From positions 1-21,246 of the forward strand of contig CAYZEZ010000046.1 of assembly GCA_964477295.1 (NCBI GenBank): a stretch of DNA of 21,246 nucleotides, written 5' to 3'. The notes beneath the pieces were generated by a model. That model searched no databases and was not told the DNA's origin. It saw only the letters and a list, made by a program, of their open reading frames with translations. Position 1 is the first letter of the stretch. Each line of letters starts with the position of its first letter. This document shows positions 7,488-15,215 of this stretch, piece after piece. The translations under genes and the position numbers were made by a program. This DNA is from CAYZEZ01 sp964477295. GTDB lineage: Bacteria; Bacteroidota; Bacteroidia; Bacteroidales; SM23-62.

Positions 7488-8656
7488 AGTACAATTTTGA
7501 TGAAATCATTTCCAGGGAAGGGACAGATTGTATCAAATACGATTATCGCAAGGAATATTTTGGCACCACCGATGTTATTCCCATGTGGGTTGCCGATATG
7601 GATTTCAAAACACCTGATTTTGTATTGGAAGCCATTCTCAAAAGGACCGAACATGAAATCCTTGGTTATTCGATAAGGCCTGAAGGTTTCTACCAATCGG
7701 CTATCGATTGGTTCATGAACCGTCAGAAATGGAAGATCAGCAGTGAGTGGATGGTTTTTACTCCGGGTGTGGTCCCGGCATTAAATTTTGCGGTCAATGC
7801 TTTTAGTAAACCAGGTGAGAAAGTCATTGTACAGCCCCCTGTTTACCATCCCTTTTTTCATGTAATTAAAGGAAATGGCCGGAAGGTGCTTGAAAATCCG
7901 CTGAAACTTGTGAATGGTAAGTATACGATGGATCTTGAACAGCTTGCCGGAAAGATTGACCAGGAGGTTAAAATGATATTGATCAGCCATCCGCACAATC
8001 CGGTAGGCAGGGTATGGCAAAAAGAAGAATTGCACGACCTGGCATCTTTATGCATCGAGAACAAGATTATCATGATCTCCGATGAGATCCATTCAGACCT
8101 TATACTACCGGGACATGAGCATATACCGCTGGCAAGCATTTCAGAAGAGATTGCCAGGATGACCGTAACCTGTGTTGCCCCGAGTAAAACATTTAACCTG
8201 GCCGGGATGTCTACATCACTGGCAGTTATTCCAAACGAGAGACTAAGAAAGCGATTCAGTCACCAGATAGAACAAGCCCATTTATGGTTGGGGAATATTT
8301 TCGGGAACATTGCACTTGAGGCAGCATACAGGCATGGTAATGATTGGTTAGACCAGCTGCTGAGCTATCTGTCAGGGAATATTGATTACCTGAGATCATT
8401 TCTGAAGCGGGAATTACCTCAGATTAAACTGGTTGAACCCGAAGGCACCTATCTTTTATGGCTTGATATGTCGGGACTGGGGATGAAAGATGATGAGTTA
8501 AAACAGTTCATGATTGAAAAAGCAGGTCTGGGATGCAATGACGGTCCCAGTTTCGGTACCGGGGGAACCGGATACCAGAGATTGAATGTGGCCTGCCCGA
8601 GATCGGTATTAAAGAAGGCGCTAAACCGGTTAAAGGAGGCAGTTGACCGTTTGTAA
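7484..8656 (+). CDS. PatB/MalY family PLP-dependent aminotransferase / cystathionine beta-lyase
   Basis: Fold-type I PLP enzyme. Characterised relatives (PatB, MalY, C-S lyases) cleave cystathionine or cysteine conjugates to a thiol, pyruvate and ammonia; others are aminotransferases. The 390-residue product has the subgroup's marks: VIPMWVADMDFKTPDFVLEAI near the N-terminus, SHPHNPVGRVW, the PLP-nitrogen Asp in SDEIHSDLIL, and the Schiff-base lysine K235 in APSKTFNLAGM. The C-terminal small domain has a PEGTYLLWLDM motif. It overlaps the thioesterase gene by four bases, implying one mRNA. A functional link is possible (a thiol released by the lyase, a thioester by its partner) but unproven. 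Downstream lies a repeat-rich gap before an independent sensor gene. C-S lyase activity is more likely than transamination because of the WVADMDF and DEIHSD signatures. Confidence 0.92.
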   Translation: MKYNFDEIISREGTDCIKYDYRKEYFGTTDVIPMWVADMDFKTPDFVLEAILKRTEHEILGYSIRPEGFYQSAIDWFMNRQKWKISSEWMVFTPGVVPALNFAVNAFSKPGEKVIVQPPVYHPFFHVIKGNGRKVLENPLKLVNGKYTMDLEQLAGKIDQEVKMILISHPHNPVGRVWQKEELHDLASLCIENKIIMISDEIHSDLILPGHEHIPLASISEEIARMTVTCVAPSKTFNLAGMSTSLAVIPNERLRKRFSHQIEQAHLWLGNIFGNIALEAAYRHGNDWLDQLLSYLSGNIDYLRSFLKRELPQIKLVEPEGTYLLWLDMSGLGMKDDELKQFMIEKAGLGCNDGPSFGTGGTGYQRLNVACPRSVLKKALNRLKEAVDRL

Positions 8657-8657
8657 A

Positions 8658-8755
8658 GTCATTCCGAATTCAACTGCCTTCCTGCGCCGGCGGGGCAGAC
8701 AAGTTCAGGATGACTTATTGATTGAAGTCATTCCGAATTCATTTCGGAATCTCCA
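8658..8755. repeat. GTCATTCCGAATTCA repeats with hairpins, probable terminator region
   Basis: Two exact 15-bp copies of GTCATTCCGAATTCA (8658-8672 and 8727-8741) start within a few bases of the PatB-like stop. The first is followed by a GC-rich CTGCC..GGCAG stem-loop and TTCAGGATGAC. The second forms a TTCCGAA/TTCGGAA hairpin (8731-8737, 8743-8749). It belongs to the same family as the repeat at 4257-4340. A role in ending transcription of the upstream pair is inferred from position. The remaining stretch to 8816 shows no clear promoter. Confidence 0.6.
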
Positions 8756-8816
8756 TATAAATCTGATTGATCTTTGATTTCGAAATAAATGAGTAAATTA
8801 ATGGGCTCAAAATTTA

Positions 8817-10427
8817 ATGAAGACCAGGTCAACCATATCTTTTAGAATTGCACTCGGTTTTGGGATTTTAATCTTAGCCATCCTGATAAGTAGTTTTCTT
8901 ACCAGCAGGAGTATTAAGCAGATTAACCGGCTTAGAAATTCACTGTCTGAAACTATCGATCCCGGGATTGCTTTACTGCATCATTACCTTGACCAGGTGC
9001 AGCTTTCAGAAAGACTTTTTTTTCATTACCTGCTCACCGATCCGTCGACAGGATCATCTGATCTTGAAAAGATTAATCGCTTGCGGCTGGAGGTATTGCC
9101 TGGAATGTCAACCGATATATTGAAACTATCGGATTACTGGACTACCTGGGAGCAGGAACAAATTGTATGGATTAACAACCAGCTTACCGAAAACATTTTC
9201 CAACTACAGGACAGTCTTACTTATTTTTTCATATCAACAAATATTGGTCCCAGGGATGACTCAGGAGTATTTGCATCCCTTGAACAGCTTACTTCATCCT
9301 ATGAGAAGGTTTACGGGGAGATTAATCTTTTAAATGACAAACTTGATAGGTTACGTATGGAGAAAAAAGCCGGCCTTGATGCCATGATCTCAGAATCCGG
9401 GCGTTTTATTATTATAGTACAGCTTCTTATCTCCTTAGTTGCCCTGGTTACTGCCTTTTTACTCATCCGTTCACTTGTTAAACCTGTATTCCTGTTCCGT
9501 AAGGTGCTCTCGGAAATAAGCAGAGGAGAATTACCCGGGAATAAAATCCCTGAAGGGAGAGATGAACTGGGCCAGATGGCGGTAGCATTGAATACTCTGA
9601 TCCGGAACCTGCGGTCATTATCCACTTTCTCCCAGGAAATAGGAAAGGGTAATTATGACAGTAAATTTACCCCTTTGGGTAAGAATGATATACTGGGAAA
9701 TTCACTCCTGATGATGAGGGAAAATCTCATGAATGCTGCCATAGAAGAATCAAAACATAAGGAAGAGGATGAGATCAGGAACTGGTCCACACAGGGGATT
9801 GCCCGGTTCAATGAAATTCTCAGGGAGTATTCCAACCAGTTTGAAAATCTTACCCAGCATGTGATCAGCAACCTGGTAAAATACCTGGAAGCCAACGTAG
9901 GAGGATTATACCTGATTAATAAAAAACCGGAAGAGGATCCTGTGATCGAGCTGGTGACCAGTTATGCATACAACAGGCAAAAGTATGTTAAGAAGGAATT
10001 TGCTGTAGGAGAAGGGTTGATTGGCAGGTGTGTTCAGGAATCGGAGACCATTTACATGACAGATGTTCCGGCAGATTATTTAAAAATTAAGTCGGGATTG
10101 GGAGAAGAACGGCCCACCTGTTTATTAATTTCTCCCTTAAAATTTAACGAAGAGATCATCGGCGTGGTTGAACTTGCCTCCATTAAAGAGTTTAAGCCCC
10201 ACCAGGTTGAATTTGTCGAAAAGATCGGCACCAGTATTGCTTCATCCCTGGCATCCACTGTGGCATCGACGCTTGAAAAAACCACATCACATTTTGATGC
10301 GATCATTTCCGGTAAGCTTCCCGAAAGCAAGGAATCGGTTAAAGAAGAGCTCAATAAAGTTAAGTTTATCAGCGAACAGGTAAAAAGAAGGGAGCAGGAA
10401 CTAAAAGATCATCTAAAAAATTTATAG
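8817..10427 (+). CDS. Membrane sensor protein with HAMP and GAF domains, no output domain
   Basis: Probably a signal-transducing inner-membrane protein; I do not recognise a named gene. The 536-residue product has a first membrane helix (about 10-30) and a helical extracytoplasmic region of about 160 residues resembling a four-helix-bundle sensor. The second helix (about 196-221) ends in LIRSLVKP. HAMP-like segments follow at about 222-272 (EISRGELPGNKIPEGRDELGQM) and, less certainly, 273-320 (EIGKGNYDSKFTPLGKNDILG). The GAF domain spans about 345-490 (GGLYLINK, GEGLIGRCVQ, CLLISPLKFNEEIIGVVELAS, FVEKIGTSIASSL). The tail is a coiled coil (EQVKRREQELKDHLKNL). No histidine kinase, GGDEF, cyclase or MCP module is present, and the frame ends naturally. 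It may act on a partner through its coiled coil. It stands alone upstream of tRNA-Pro. Confidence 0.85.
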   Translation: MKTRSTISFRIALGFGILILAILISSFLTSRSIKQINRLRNSLSETIDPGIALLHHYLDQVQLSERLFFHYLLTDPSTGSSDLEKINRLRLEVLPGMSTDILKLSDYWTTWEQEQIVWINNQLTENIFQLQDSLTYFFISTNIGPRDDSGVFASLEQLTSSYEKVYGEINLLNDKLDRLRMEKKAGLDAMISESGRFIIIVQLLISLVALVTAFLLIRSLVKPVFLFRKVLSEISRGELPGNKIPEGRDELGQMAVALNTLIRNLRSLSTFSQEIGKGNYDSKFTPLGKNDILGNSLLMMRENLMNAAIEESKHKEEDEIRNWSTQGIARFNEILREYSNQFENLTQHVISNLVKYLEANVGGLYLINKKPEEDPVIELVTSYAYNRQKYVKKEFAVGEGLIGRCVQESETIYMTDVPADYLKIKSGLGEERPTCLLISPLKFNEEIIGVVELASIKEFKPHQVEFVEKIGTSIASSLASTVASTLEKTTSHFDAIISGKLPESKESVKEELNKVKFISEQVKRREQELKDHLKNL

Positions 10428-10454
10428 TTTTGCCGTGCATTTAAAAAACCTGTT

Positions 10455-10529
10455 CGGGATGTAGCGCAGCCAGGTTAGCGCGCCACGTTCGGGACGTGGA
10501 GGTCGTGAGTTCGAATCTCACCATCCCGA
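10455..10529 (+). tRNA. tRNA-Pro (anticodon CGG)
   Basis: A 75-nt cloverleaf. The acceptor arms CGGGATG (10455-10461) and CATCCCG (10522-10528) pair perfectly, with discriminator A at 10529. The anticodon stem CCACG/CGTGG encloses the loop TTCGGGA, giving anticodon CGG, which reads the proline codon CCG. The T arm is GTGAG-TTCGAAT-CTCAC and the D loop contains GGTTA. The sequence closely resembles E. coli tRNA-Pro(CGG). CCA is not encoded (CAA follows), as is usual in Bacteroidota, so it is added after transcription. Confidence 0.97.
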
Positions 10530-10538
10530 CAACAGAAA

Positions 10539-10567
10539 AGTCTGGCATGAAATGCCGGACTTTTTTA
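10539..10567 (+). terminator. Intrinsic terminator of tRNA-Pro
   Basis: AGTCTGGCAT (10539-10548) and ATGCCGGACT (10552-10561) form a 10-bp stem with one G-T pair around the loop GAA, followed directly by a run of T (10561-10566). It lies ten bases after the tRNA. This is the best-formed rho-independent terminator in the window. Confidence 0.88.
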
Positions 10568-10570
10568 TTG

Positions 10571-10600
10571 CAGCGCCTCAAGCTTGCTTGAAAGGTGCTG
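10571..10600. repeat. Second stem-loop after the tRNA terminator
   Basis: CAGCGCCT (10571-10578) pairs with AGGTGCTG (10593-10600), and an inner TCAAG/CTTGA stem pairs around CTTG with a small bulge. No T-run follows. It may be a back-up transcription block or a processing structure between the tRNA and the opposing protease gene; the role is unknown. Confidence 0.4.
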
Positions 10601-10661
10601 TAATGAAAAAGGACAGGATGAGTGAAACGAATCCAAACTTTTCTTTTGTCCATCCTAAAAG

Positions 10662-10696
10662 GAGATCACAAGGACGCAAAGCGGACTTGTAATCTC
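10662..10696. repeat. Inverted repeat between tRNA-Pro and the convergent protease gene
   Basis: GAGATCACAAG (10662-10672) and CTTGTAATCTC (10686-10696) pair over 11 bp with one mismatch around a 13-nt loop that itself contains GGACGCAAAGCGGA. It lies downstream of both the tRNA and the minus-strand protease gene. It could be a terminator-like structure for the protease transcript or a repeat remnant. No coding sequence is supported in 10568-10776. Confidence 0.4.
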
Positions 10697-10776
10697 ACAC
10701 AGCGAGTAAAGGGATGTTTTTGTTTTCGATAATTCCAGTAAAGTTCCCGTTTTAACGTTTCCTCACTGCATAAACT

Positions 10777-13700
10777 TTATTGTTCGTAATCAAATGATTT
10801 ATCAGGATAAGGTGGTGGTGGCGGTACCGGTCGCGGATCTTTTTCAATCATCTCCAACAGGTACCCGATGGCTGCTTCCAGCTGGGCATCTCTTCCATTG
10901 TAAGTACCGTGCGGGAGATTATCAACCACAATATCCGGATCTACCCCGTGGCCTTCGATCAACCAGTTCCCGTTTTCATCATATACTCCGGTCATGGCTG
11001 CTGTGGCATTTCCCCTGTCAACCAGCATAGTTACATTCGAGCTTAACCAGATCTCACCTCCCCAGGTCCTGGTTCCCATTATCTTTCCAAGCCCCAGCCT
11101 GCGGAATCCTTCGGCAAACGCTTCCCCGTCTGAAGCGGTTCTTTCATTGACCAGTACGATCATATGTCCCCTGAAGGCATATTGCATGTTCCAGGAGGAC
11201 TGACCCTTCCTTGGCGCCCAGTACATCCATACCTTACGCATCAGTTTCTCCAGTATCCAGGCATCGATGTTGCCCCCGCGATTATGCCGGACATCAATGA
11301 TGAGACCCTGTTTTTTAAATACTGGATAATATCCTTTCATAAACTCGGTGAAATTGCCTGAACCCATGGCACGCAGGTGCAGATACCCGATCTTTCCATC
11401 ACTTTTATCTTCCGTTTCAAGCCTGCGGGTGTATTCCCACTCCCTGTATCGCAGGTTTGACTCTTCACCGGTGGAAATGGGTTTTACAATTTCATCGTAG
11501 GTGTTCCCATCTGCACTTTTAAGACCAAGACGTACCTGCTTTTTATTTAATCGCATCAGCAGTGCTGCAGGGTGTTCAGCTTCAAGAACCGGTATTCCGT
11601 TGATTTTTATGATAATATCTCCTTCTTTTATTTTACTTTGGGTTTTCCCAAGCGGAGAAAGCTCCTCAGGGTAATCCGGATCGGATCGATAAATATGCAT
11701 GATCCTGTATCCCCCTGCAGATTCATCTTTTTGCAGTCGTGCACCAAGGGCAGCAGGCGGTGAGCTTGTGGTGCCGCTTCTTATATCTCCTCCCCCCACA
11801 AAGATATGAAGGGCCGACAGTTCCCCGTGCATCTGTGCAATCAGGTTGTTCAGTTCTTCCCGGTCGGTTACCCTGTCAACCAGGGGGAAATGCCTGTCGA
11901 AAACCCCATTCCAGTCGACCCCGTGAAGGTTTGGATCATAAAAATAATCCCGTTCCAATCTCCATGCATCCCTGAAGATCTGCTTCCATTCTTCAACGGG
12001 ATCCACGATAAAGCTCCAACCGGAAAGATCCACTTTATTTTCACTGAGCTTGGACGGTTCATTCCCGTTGGCATCAATTACATAATAATCGCTTCCCTTC
12101 CTGACCAGGATCTTCTTGCCATCGCCAGAAAGCTCAAAACCCCTTATCCCTGACAGAACATTCTTAGGTTCAGGATTTTCGTTGGTGATCTTTAGTGATT
12201 TAAGGATCGTTTCAGGTTTGTCTGTCCCCGTTACATTATCCGTAAAGAAAAGGTGTGTTTTTGTCAGGGCTATATCGTTGTAGTTCCCTCCCTTAAGAGG
12301 TACCTCGTACAAGCGGGATCCGAGATCATCAAGATCAATTTTAACTTCTATAACTTTCTTATCTGATGTACTCTCGCCTGATTTCTCTTTTTTCTTTTTC
12401 GAGTTCTCCTTCTTCATATCCCCATCCTTTTCTTCCTCATCTGACATCAATTCATTTTTCTCGAGAAATGGCCACTTATGATCTTCCTGCAGTGCAATCA
12501 TATATATCTTCCTGGTTCGTGTATAGTAAGGTTCGGGTTGTCTCGGACCCCATACCCCGGTTCGTGGGATAAATTGCCGGTCCGATACGAAATACAGCCA
12601 CTTCCCTTCAGGATCCCACGCTGGAATTTTGCTGTCGAGCCGATCAGTTGTGATAAATCTTTTAACTCCGGTATTTAAATTGTACAACTTGATCCTCACA
12701 TTCTCATTTTTATCCTCAAATTCGTAAGCAATCCATTTGCTGTCAGGCGACCAGCTCATTTTACCTATTCCCCTGATTTGAATGGCAGTATCAATCGCTT
12801 TTTTGGTTTTTTCTTCTATATCCAACAGCCAGAGGACATTATCCTGATCGGGACAGACAATGAATTTCCCATCCGGGGATGGTTCACCATTAAAAATGAT
12901 TACCGAACTGCCCGAGGAGATCTGTGAGGGGTGTTTCATTCCATTCAGGGGCGCTTTCCAGTATTCCATCTCACCGGATTCATCGGATTGCATGATCAGG
13001 TCTTCCGTCCCTGGCAGAAAGCCTGCATATTTATATCGGATACCATATTCCCTGGTTACCTCAATAAACCTTCCCGAATTAACCGGTGCCACGAAAACAC
13101 GTCCCCTTGAAGTTAGCGCTATGTAGTCACCCTTTTCCGAGATGGCAGCGCTGGTAATACCCGACGATGGATTGGTGACCCATTTTTTCCTGCGCTGTTC
13201 AAAATCGGAGGCTAGAGAAATGGCGATTTTCGTGTCAGTACCTGATGGAATATTGTGGATGTATATATCCGCCCCGACCTGGAATATGATATTGTCTTTA
13301 TGGATCTTCGGGTTCTGGATATCAAAATACAGATAGTCGGTCACCTGCCGAAGGTTTTCCCCATCCCCGGTCATCGACCAGATATTCATGGTTCCATCCC
13401 TGTCGGAAACAAAATAAATTCGACCTTCATACCACATTGGATCCTTGCTGGTCCCGGGATAATCTTCCGTCAGGGGAATGGCTTCTTCCGCTCCCATTGT
13501 GTACTTCCAAAGTTTCTGTGCAGTTCCGCCCTTGTATCTTTTTGTACGGCTTCCCTGGAAAGGGAGGCGTGTGAATGCCAGCGTTCCTCCATCCTCGCTA
13601 AAAGCACCGTAACTGGCCTGATGAAGAGGTATCACCTGTTCTTCCAGGGTTTCCGGATTAATAATTACCAGCTGGTTATTCGGCAAAGTTGAGAAATGCC

Positions 13701-14103
13701 TGGTGGTATATAAAATTTTCCCGCCCGGGGTCCATCCCACAACCTCAGATCCTTCACCATGATAGGTAAGTCTTTTGGGTAATCCTCCATTGATCGGGAT
13801 CAGGTAAACTTCCTGCGGACCGTCATATGTGGCAGAAAACGCTACAAATTTGCCGTCAGGTGATATGGCAGCATGGATCTCCTGTCCGCCATGAGTTGTA
13901 AGACGTTGGGCTACACCCCCTTCCCTGCCAACTTTCCAGAGGTCACCTTCAGCGGTAAACACAATGGTATTTCCATACAATGCAGGGTACCTGTAATAAC
14001 CCGTGGATTCTTCTGCCGCATTCACGGCAAGAGGCAGGAGAATGAGGGACATAAAAATAATTCCCTGCAGGGATAAGGATCCAATTGTTTTCACTTGTTT
14101 CAT
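10777..14103 (-). CDS. Exported tricorn-like protease: beta-propeller, PDZ and S41 peptidase
   Basis: A large serine peptidase of the tricorn type (family S41), probably periplasmic, that would trim peptides entering through its propellers. The 1108-residue product begins with a signal peptide (about 1-30, ending VNAAEE). WD40/TolB-like propeller repeats cover about 35-550 (SPDGKFVAFSA, SWSPDSKWIAYEF, WDPEGKWLYFVSD). A charged Lys/Glu-rich linker occupies about 554-590. The tricorn helical C1 region (about 685-770), PDZ domain (about 785-870; IKEGDIIIKINGIPV) and S41 core (VRHNRGGNIDAW) follow. Putative catalytic residues are H766, S991 in TASDGEAF and E1050 in IEGHGVDPD, spaced like tricorn H746, S965 and E1023. 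The residue before H766 is Leu where archaeal tricorn has Ser745. The end is proline-rich. It is monocistronic, with a hairpin repeat upstream. Confidence 0.93.
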   Translation of the reverse strand: MKQVKTIGSLSLQGIIFMSLILLPLAVNAAEESTGYYRYPALYGNTIVFTAEGDLWKVGREGGVAQRLTTHGGQEIHAAISPDGKFVAFSATYDGPQEVYLIPINGGLPKRLTYHGEGSEVVGWTPGGKILYTTRHFSTLPNNQLVIINPETLEEQVIPLHQASYGAFSEDGGTLAFTRLPFQGSRTKRYKGGTAQKLWKYTMGAEEAIPLTEDYPGTSKDPMWYEGRIYFVSDRDGTMNIWSMTGDGENLRQVTDYLYFDIQNPKIHKDNIIFQVGADIYIHNIPSGTDTKIAISLASDFEQRRKKWVTNPSSGITSAAISEKGDYIALTSRGRVFVAPVNSGRFIEVTREYGIRYKYAGFLPGTEDLIMQSDESGEMEYWKAPLNGMKHPSQISSGSSVIIFNGEPSPDGKFIVCPDQDNVLWLLDIEEKTKKAIDTAIQIRGIGKMSWSPDSKWIAYEFEDKNENVRIKLYNLNTGVKRFITTDRLDSKIPAWDPEGKWLYFVSDRQFIPRTGVWGPRQPEPYYTRTRKIYMIALQEDHKWPFLEKNELMSDEEEKDGDMKKENSKKKKEKSGESTSDKKVIEVKIDLDDLGSRLYEVPLKGGNYNDIALTKTHLFFTDNVTGTDKPETILKSLKITNENPEPKNVLSGIRGFELSGDGKKILVRKGSDYYVIDANGNEPSKLSENKVDLSGWSFIVDPVEEWKQIFRDAWRLERDYFYDPNLHGVDWNGVFDRHFPLVDRVTDREELNNLIAQMHGELSALHIFVGGGDIRSGTTSSPPAALGARLQKDESAGGYRIMHIYRSDPDYPEELSPLGKTQSKIKEGDIIIKINGIPVLEAEHPAALLMRLNKKQVRLGLKSADGNTYDEIVKPISTGEESNLRYREWEYTRRLETEDKSDGKIGYLHLRAMGSGNFTEFMKGYYPVFKKQGLIIDVRHNRGGNIDAWILEKLMRKVWMYWAPRKGQSSWNMQYAFRGHMIVLVNERTASDGEAFAEGFRRLGLGKIMGTRTWGGEIWLSSNVTMLVDRGNATAAMTGVYDENGNWLIEGHGVDPDIVVDNLPHGTYNGRDAQLEAAIGYLLEMIEKDPRPVPPPPPYPDKSFDYEQ

Positions 14104-14156
14104 TAGAAGGATTTTAATTGCAGATATTTTTATTGATCAATTAAATATACAATTTA

Positions 14157-14233
14157 CTCATGAGACGCCCATGATAATTTTTTCATTAATATTACAATAG
14201 AAACGGGAATATTATCATGGTAAATTGCACGAG
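14157..14233. repeat. Hairpin repeat element, copy B (CTCATG-end family)
   Basis: A 77-bp element that starts CTCATGAGACGCCCATGATAAT and ends ATTATCATGGTAAATTGCACGAG. The inner arms CCATGATAAT (14169-14178) and ATTATCATGG (14211-14220) pair perfectly, and the outer arms pair imperfectly to the CTCATG/CACGAG edges. The right flank continues GCCAATTAATTAAATA, as in copy A1. It sits 54 bp before the tricorn-like protease start, between that gene and the divergent DUF1080 gene. Confidence 0.78.
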
Positions 14234-14415
14234 GCCAATTAATTAAATATTTACTAGTGAAATCTTGCAGTAATGTTACCGTTAATATAAGCTAACCGGA
14301 AAATCAGTTATTTGTTTCCATTACCGGAGAGTCAGAAACCTGAAGCAGAAGTACAAATAAAAAAAGTATTTGAGTTAATTTTACTAATCTTAGATCAGTT
14401 AACAATCAACCAACC
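14234..14415. other. Remaining leader region upstream of the DUF1080 gene
   Basis: This is the rest of a 312-bp gene-free gap. It is AT-rich with no open frame of note. TTTG at 14369-14372 and TA-rich boxes near 14385-14398 recall Bacteroidota promoter elements, but match and spacing are poor, so I do not call a promoter. No strong Shine-Dalgarno site precedes the ATG at 14416 (the leader ends AACAATCAACCAACC). Confidence 0.3.
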
Positions 14416-15189
14416 ATGAAATCACCTGCAATCCTTCTTTCAATTATCCTTCCCGCTTTTCTTTTTACCTTTTGCCAGCAACAGCCCGAAACAGGAGTCG
14501 GAGTCAAGGCCCCACCGGATGCCAAGATTTTGTTTGACGGCAGCCGCGAGATGCTGGATGAAAACTGGACCTACTGGGAAGGCCCGCGGTTCGACGCCGA
14601 ACTGCCAATCAAATGGAAAATTGTGGATGATCCTGTGGATCCCGGCACCGTGATGAACAGCAATGATCCGGCGGCAGCCGGGGGAATATACGGATCGGCA
14701 GATATCGTAACAAAGAAGAAATACCGCGACTTCAGGTTACATGTTGAGTTCCTGGTTGAACATGAGGGCGGAAACTCAGGTGTTTACCTTCAGAACCGTT
14801 ACGAAATCCAGATACTGGACGGCGATTCCAGCAAGCATGGAATGGGGGCAGTCATCAATGAAATTGAATCACCTTACTATGCCTACAACGGGGTCGGAAA
14901 ATGGAATTCCTATGACATCATGTTCCGTGCAGCCAGGTTCGATGATACAACACGGATCGAAAAAGCCCTGGTAACCCTCTATTTCAATGGAATAAAAGCT
15001 TACTCCAATATTGGCATCAACCAGGTCTGGGGCGGGCCCAATTCAGGAATTAACGGGGGGAATGATGGTGGAAAAGGGATTACCGATACACCCGGCGGAA
15101 TCAAACTCCAGGCTGAGGGACATCCTGTTCTGTACCGTAATATCTGGATCAGGGAGATGGATATCGGCGAAAGTGATACAGATTTTTAG
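14416..15189 (+). CDS. DUF1080 (3-keto-disaccharide hydrolase family) exported protein
   Basis: A member of the family formerly called DUF1080 (Pfam 3-keto-disaccharide hydrolase), with a concanavalin-like beta-sandwich; characterised relatives cleave 3-keto-glycosides. The 257-residue product has an N-terminal hydrophobic export segment (about 4-19) ending at C20. The residue before the Cys is Phe, poor for a lipobox, so lipoprotein status is uncertain. Family marks are ILFDGSREMLDENW, FRLHVEFLVEHEGGNSGVYLQNRYEIQILD, GKWNSYDIMFRAARFD, VTLYFNGIK, a Gly/Asn-rich loop (about 205-220), and GGIKLQAEGHPVLYRNIWIREM at the end. It converges with a Tat-exported Gfo/Idh/MocA gene, 26 bp stop to stop. 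Such oxidoreductases are frequent partners of this family, the oxidoreductase making the 3-keto sugar that the hydrolase cleaves. That role here is inference. Confidence 0.88.
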   Translation: MKSPAILLSIILPAFLFTFCQQQPETGVGVKAPPDAKILFDGSREMLDENWTYWEGPRFDAELPIKWKIVDDPVDPGTVMNSNDPAAAGGIYGSADIVTKKKYRDFRLHVEFLVEHEGGNSGVYLQNRYEIQILDGDSSKHGMGAVINEIESPYYAYNGVGKWNSYDIMFRAARFDDTTRIEKALVTLYFNGIKAYSNIGINQVWGGPNSGINGGNDGGKGITDTPGGIKLQAEGHPVLYRNIWIREMDIGESDTDF

Positions 15190-15215
15190 GAAATATTCCG
15201 CTCACCACGGGTTCA

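Noticed and set aside
10455..10529. tRNA-Pro as an attachment site of an integrated element
   Set aside because: No second copy of the tRNA 3' end was seen, and no integrase or foreign cargo lies beside it. The neighbours are ordinary chromosomal genes.
10441..10653. A 70-residue minus-strand open frame across the tRNA-Pro gene
   Set aside because: Its VGMVRFELTTSTSRTWRANLAALHPE segment is the translated complement of the tRNA, a well-known spurious protein. No ribosome site or independent support.
13255..13692. Plus-strand open frames inside the tricorn-like protease gene (for example 145 residues here)
   Set aside because: They are antisense shadows; the minus strand carries continuous propeller, PDZ and S41 motifs over 1108 codons.
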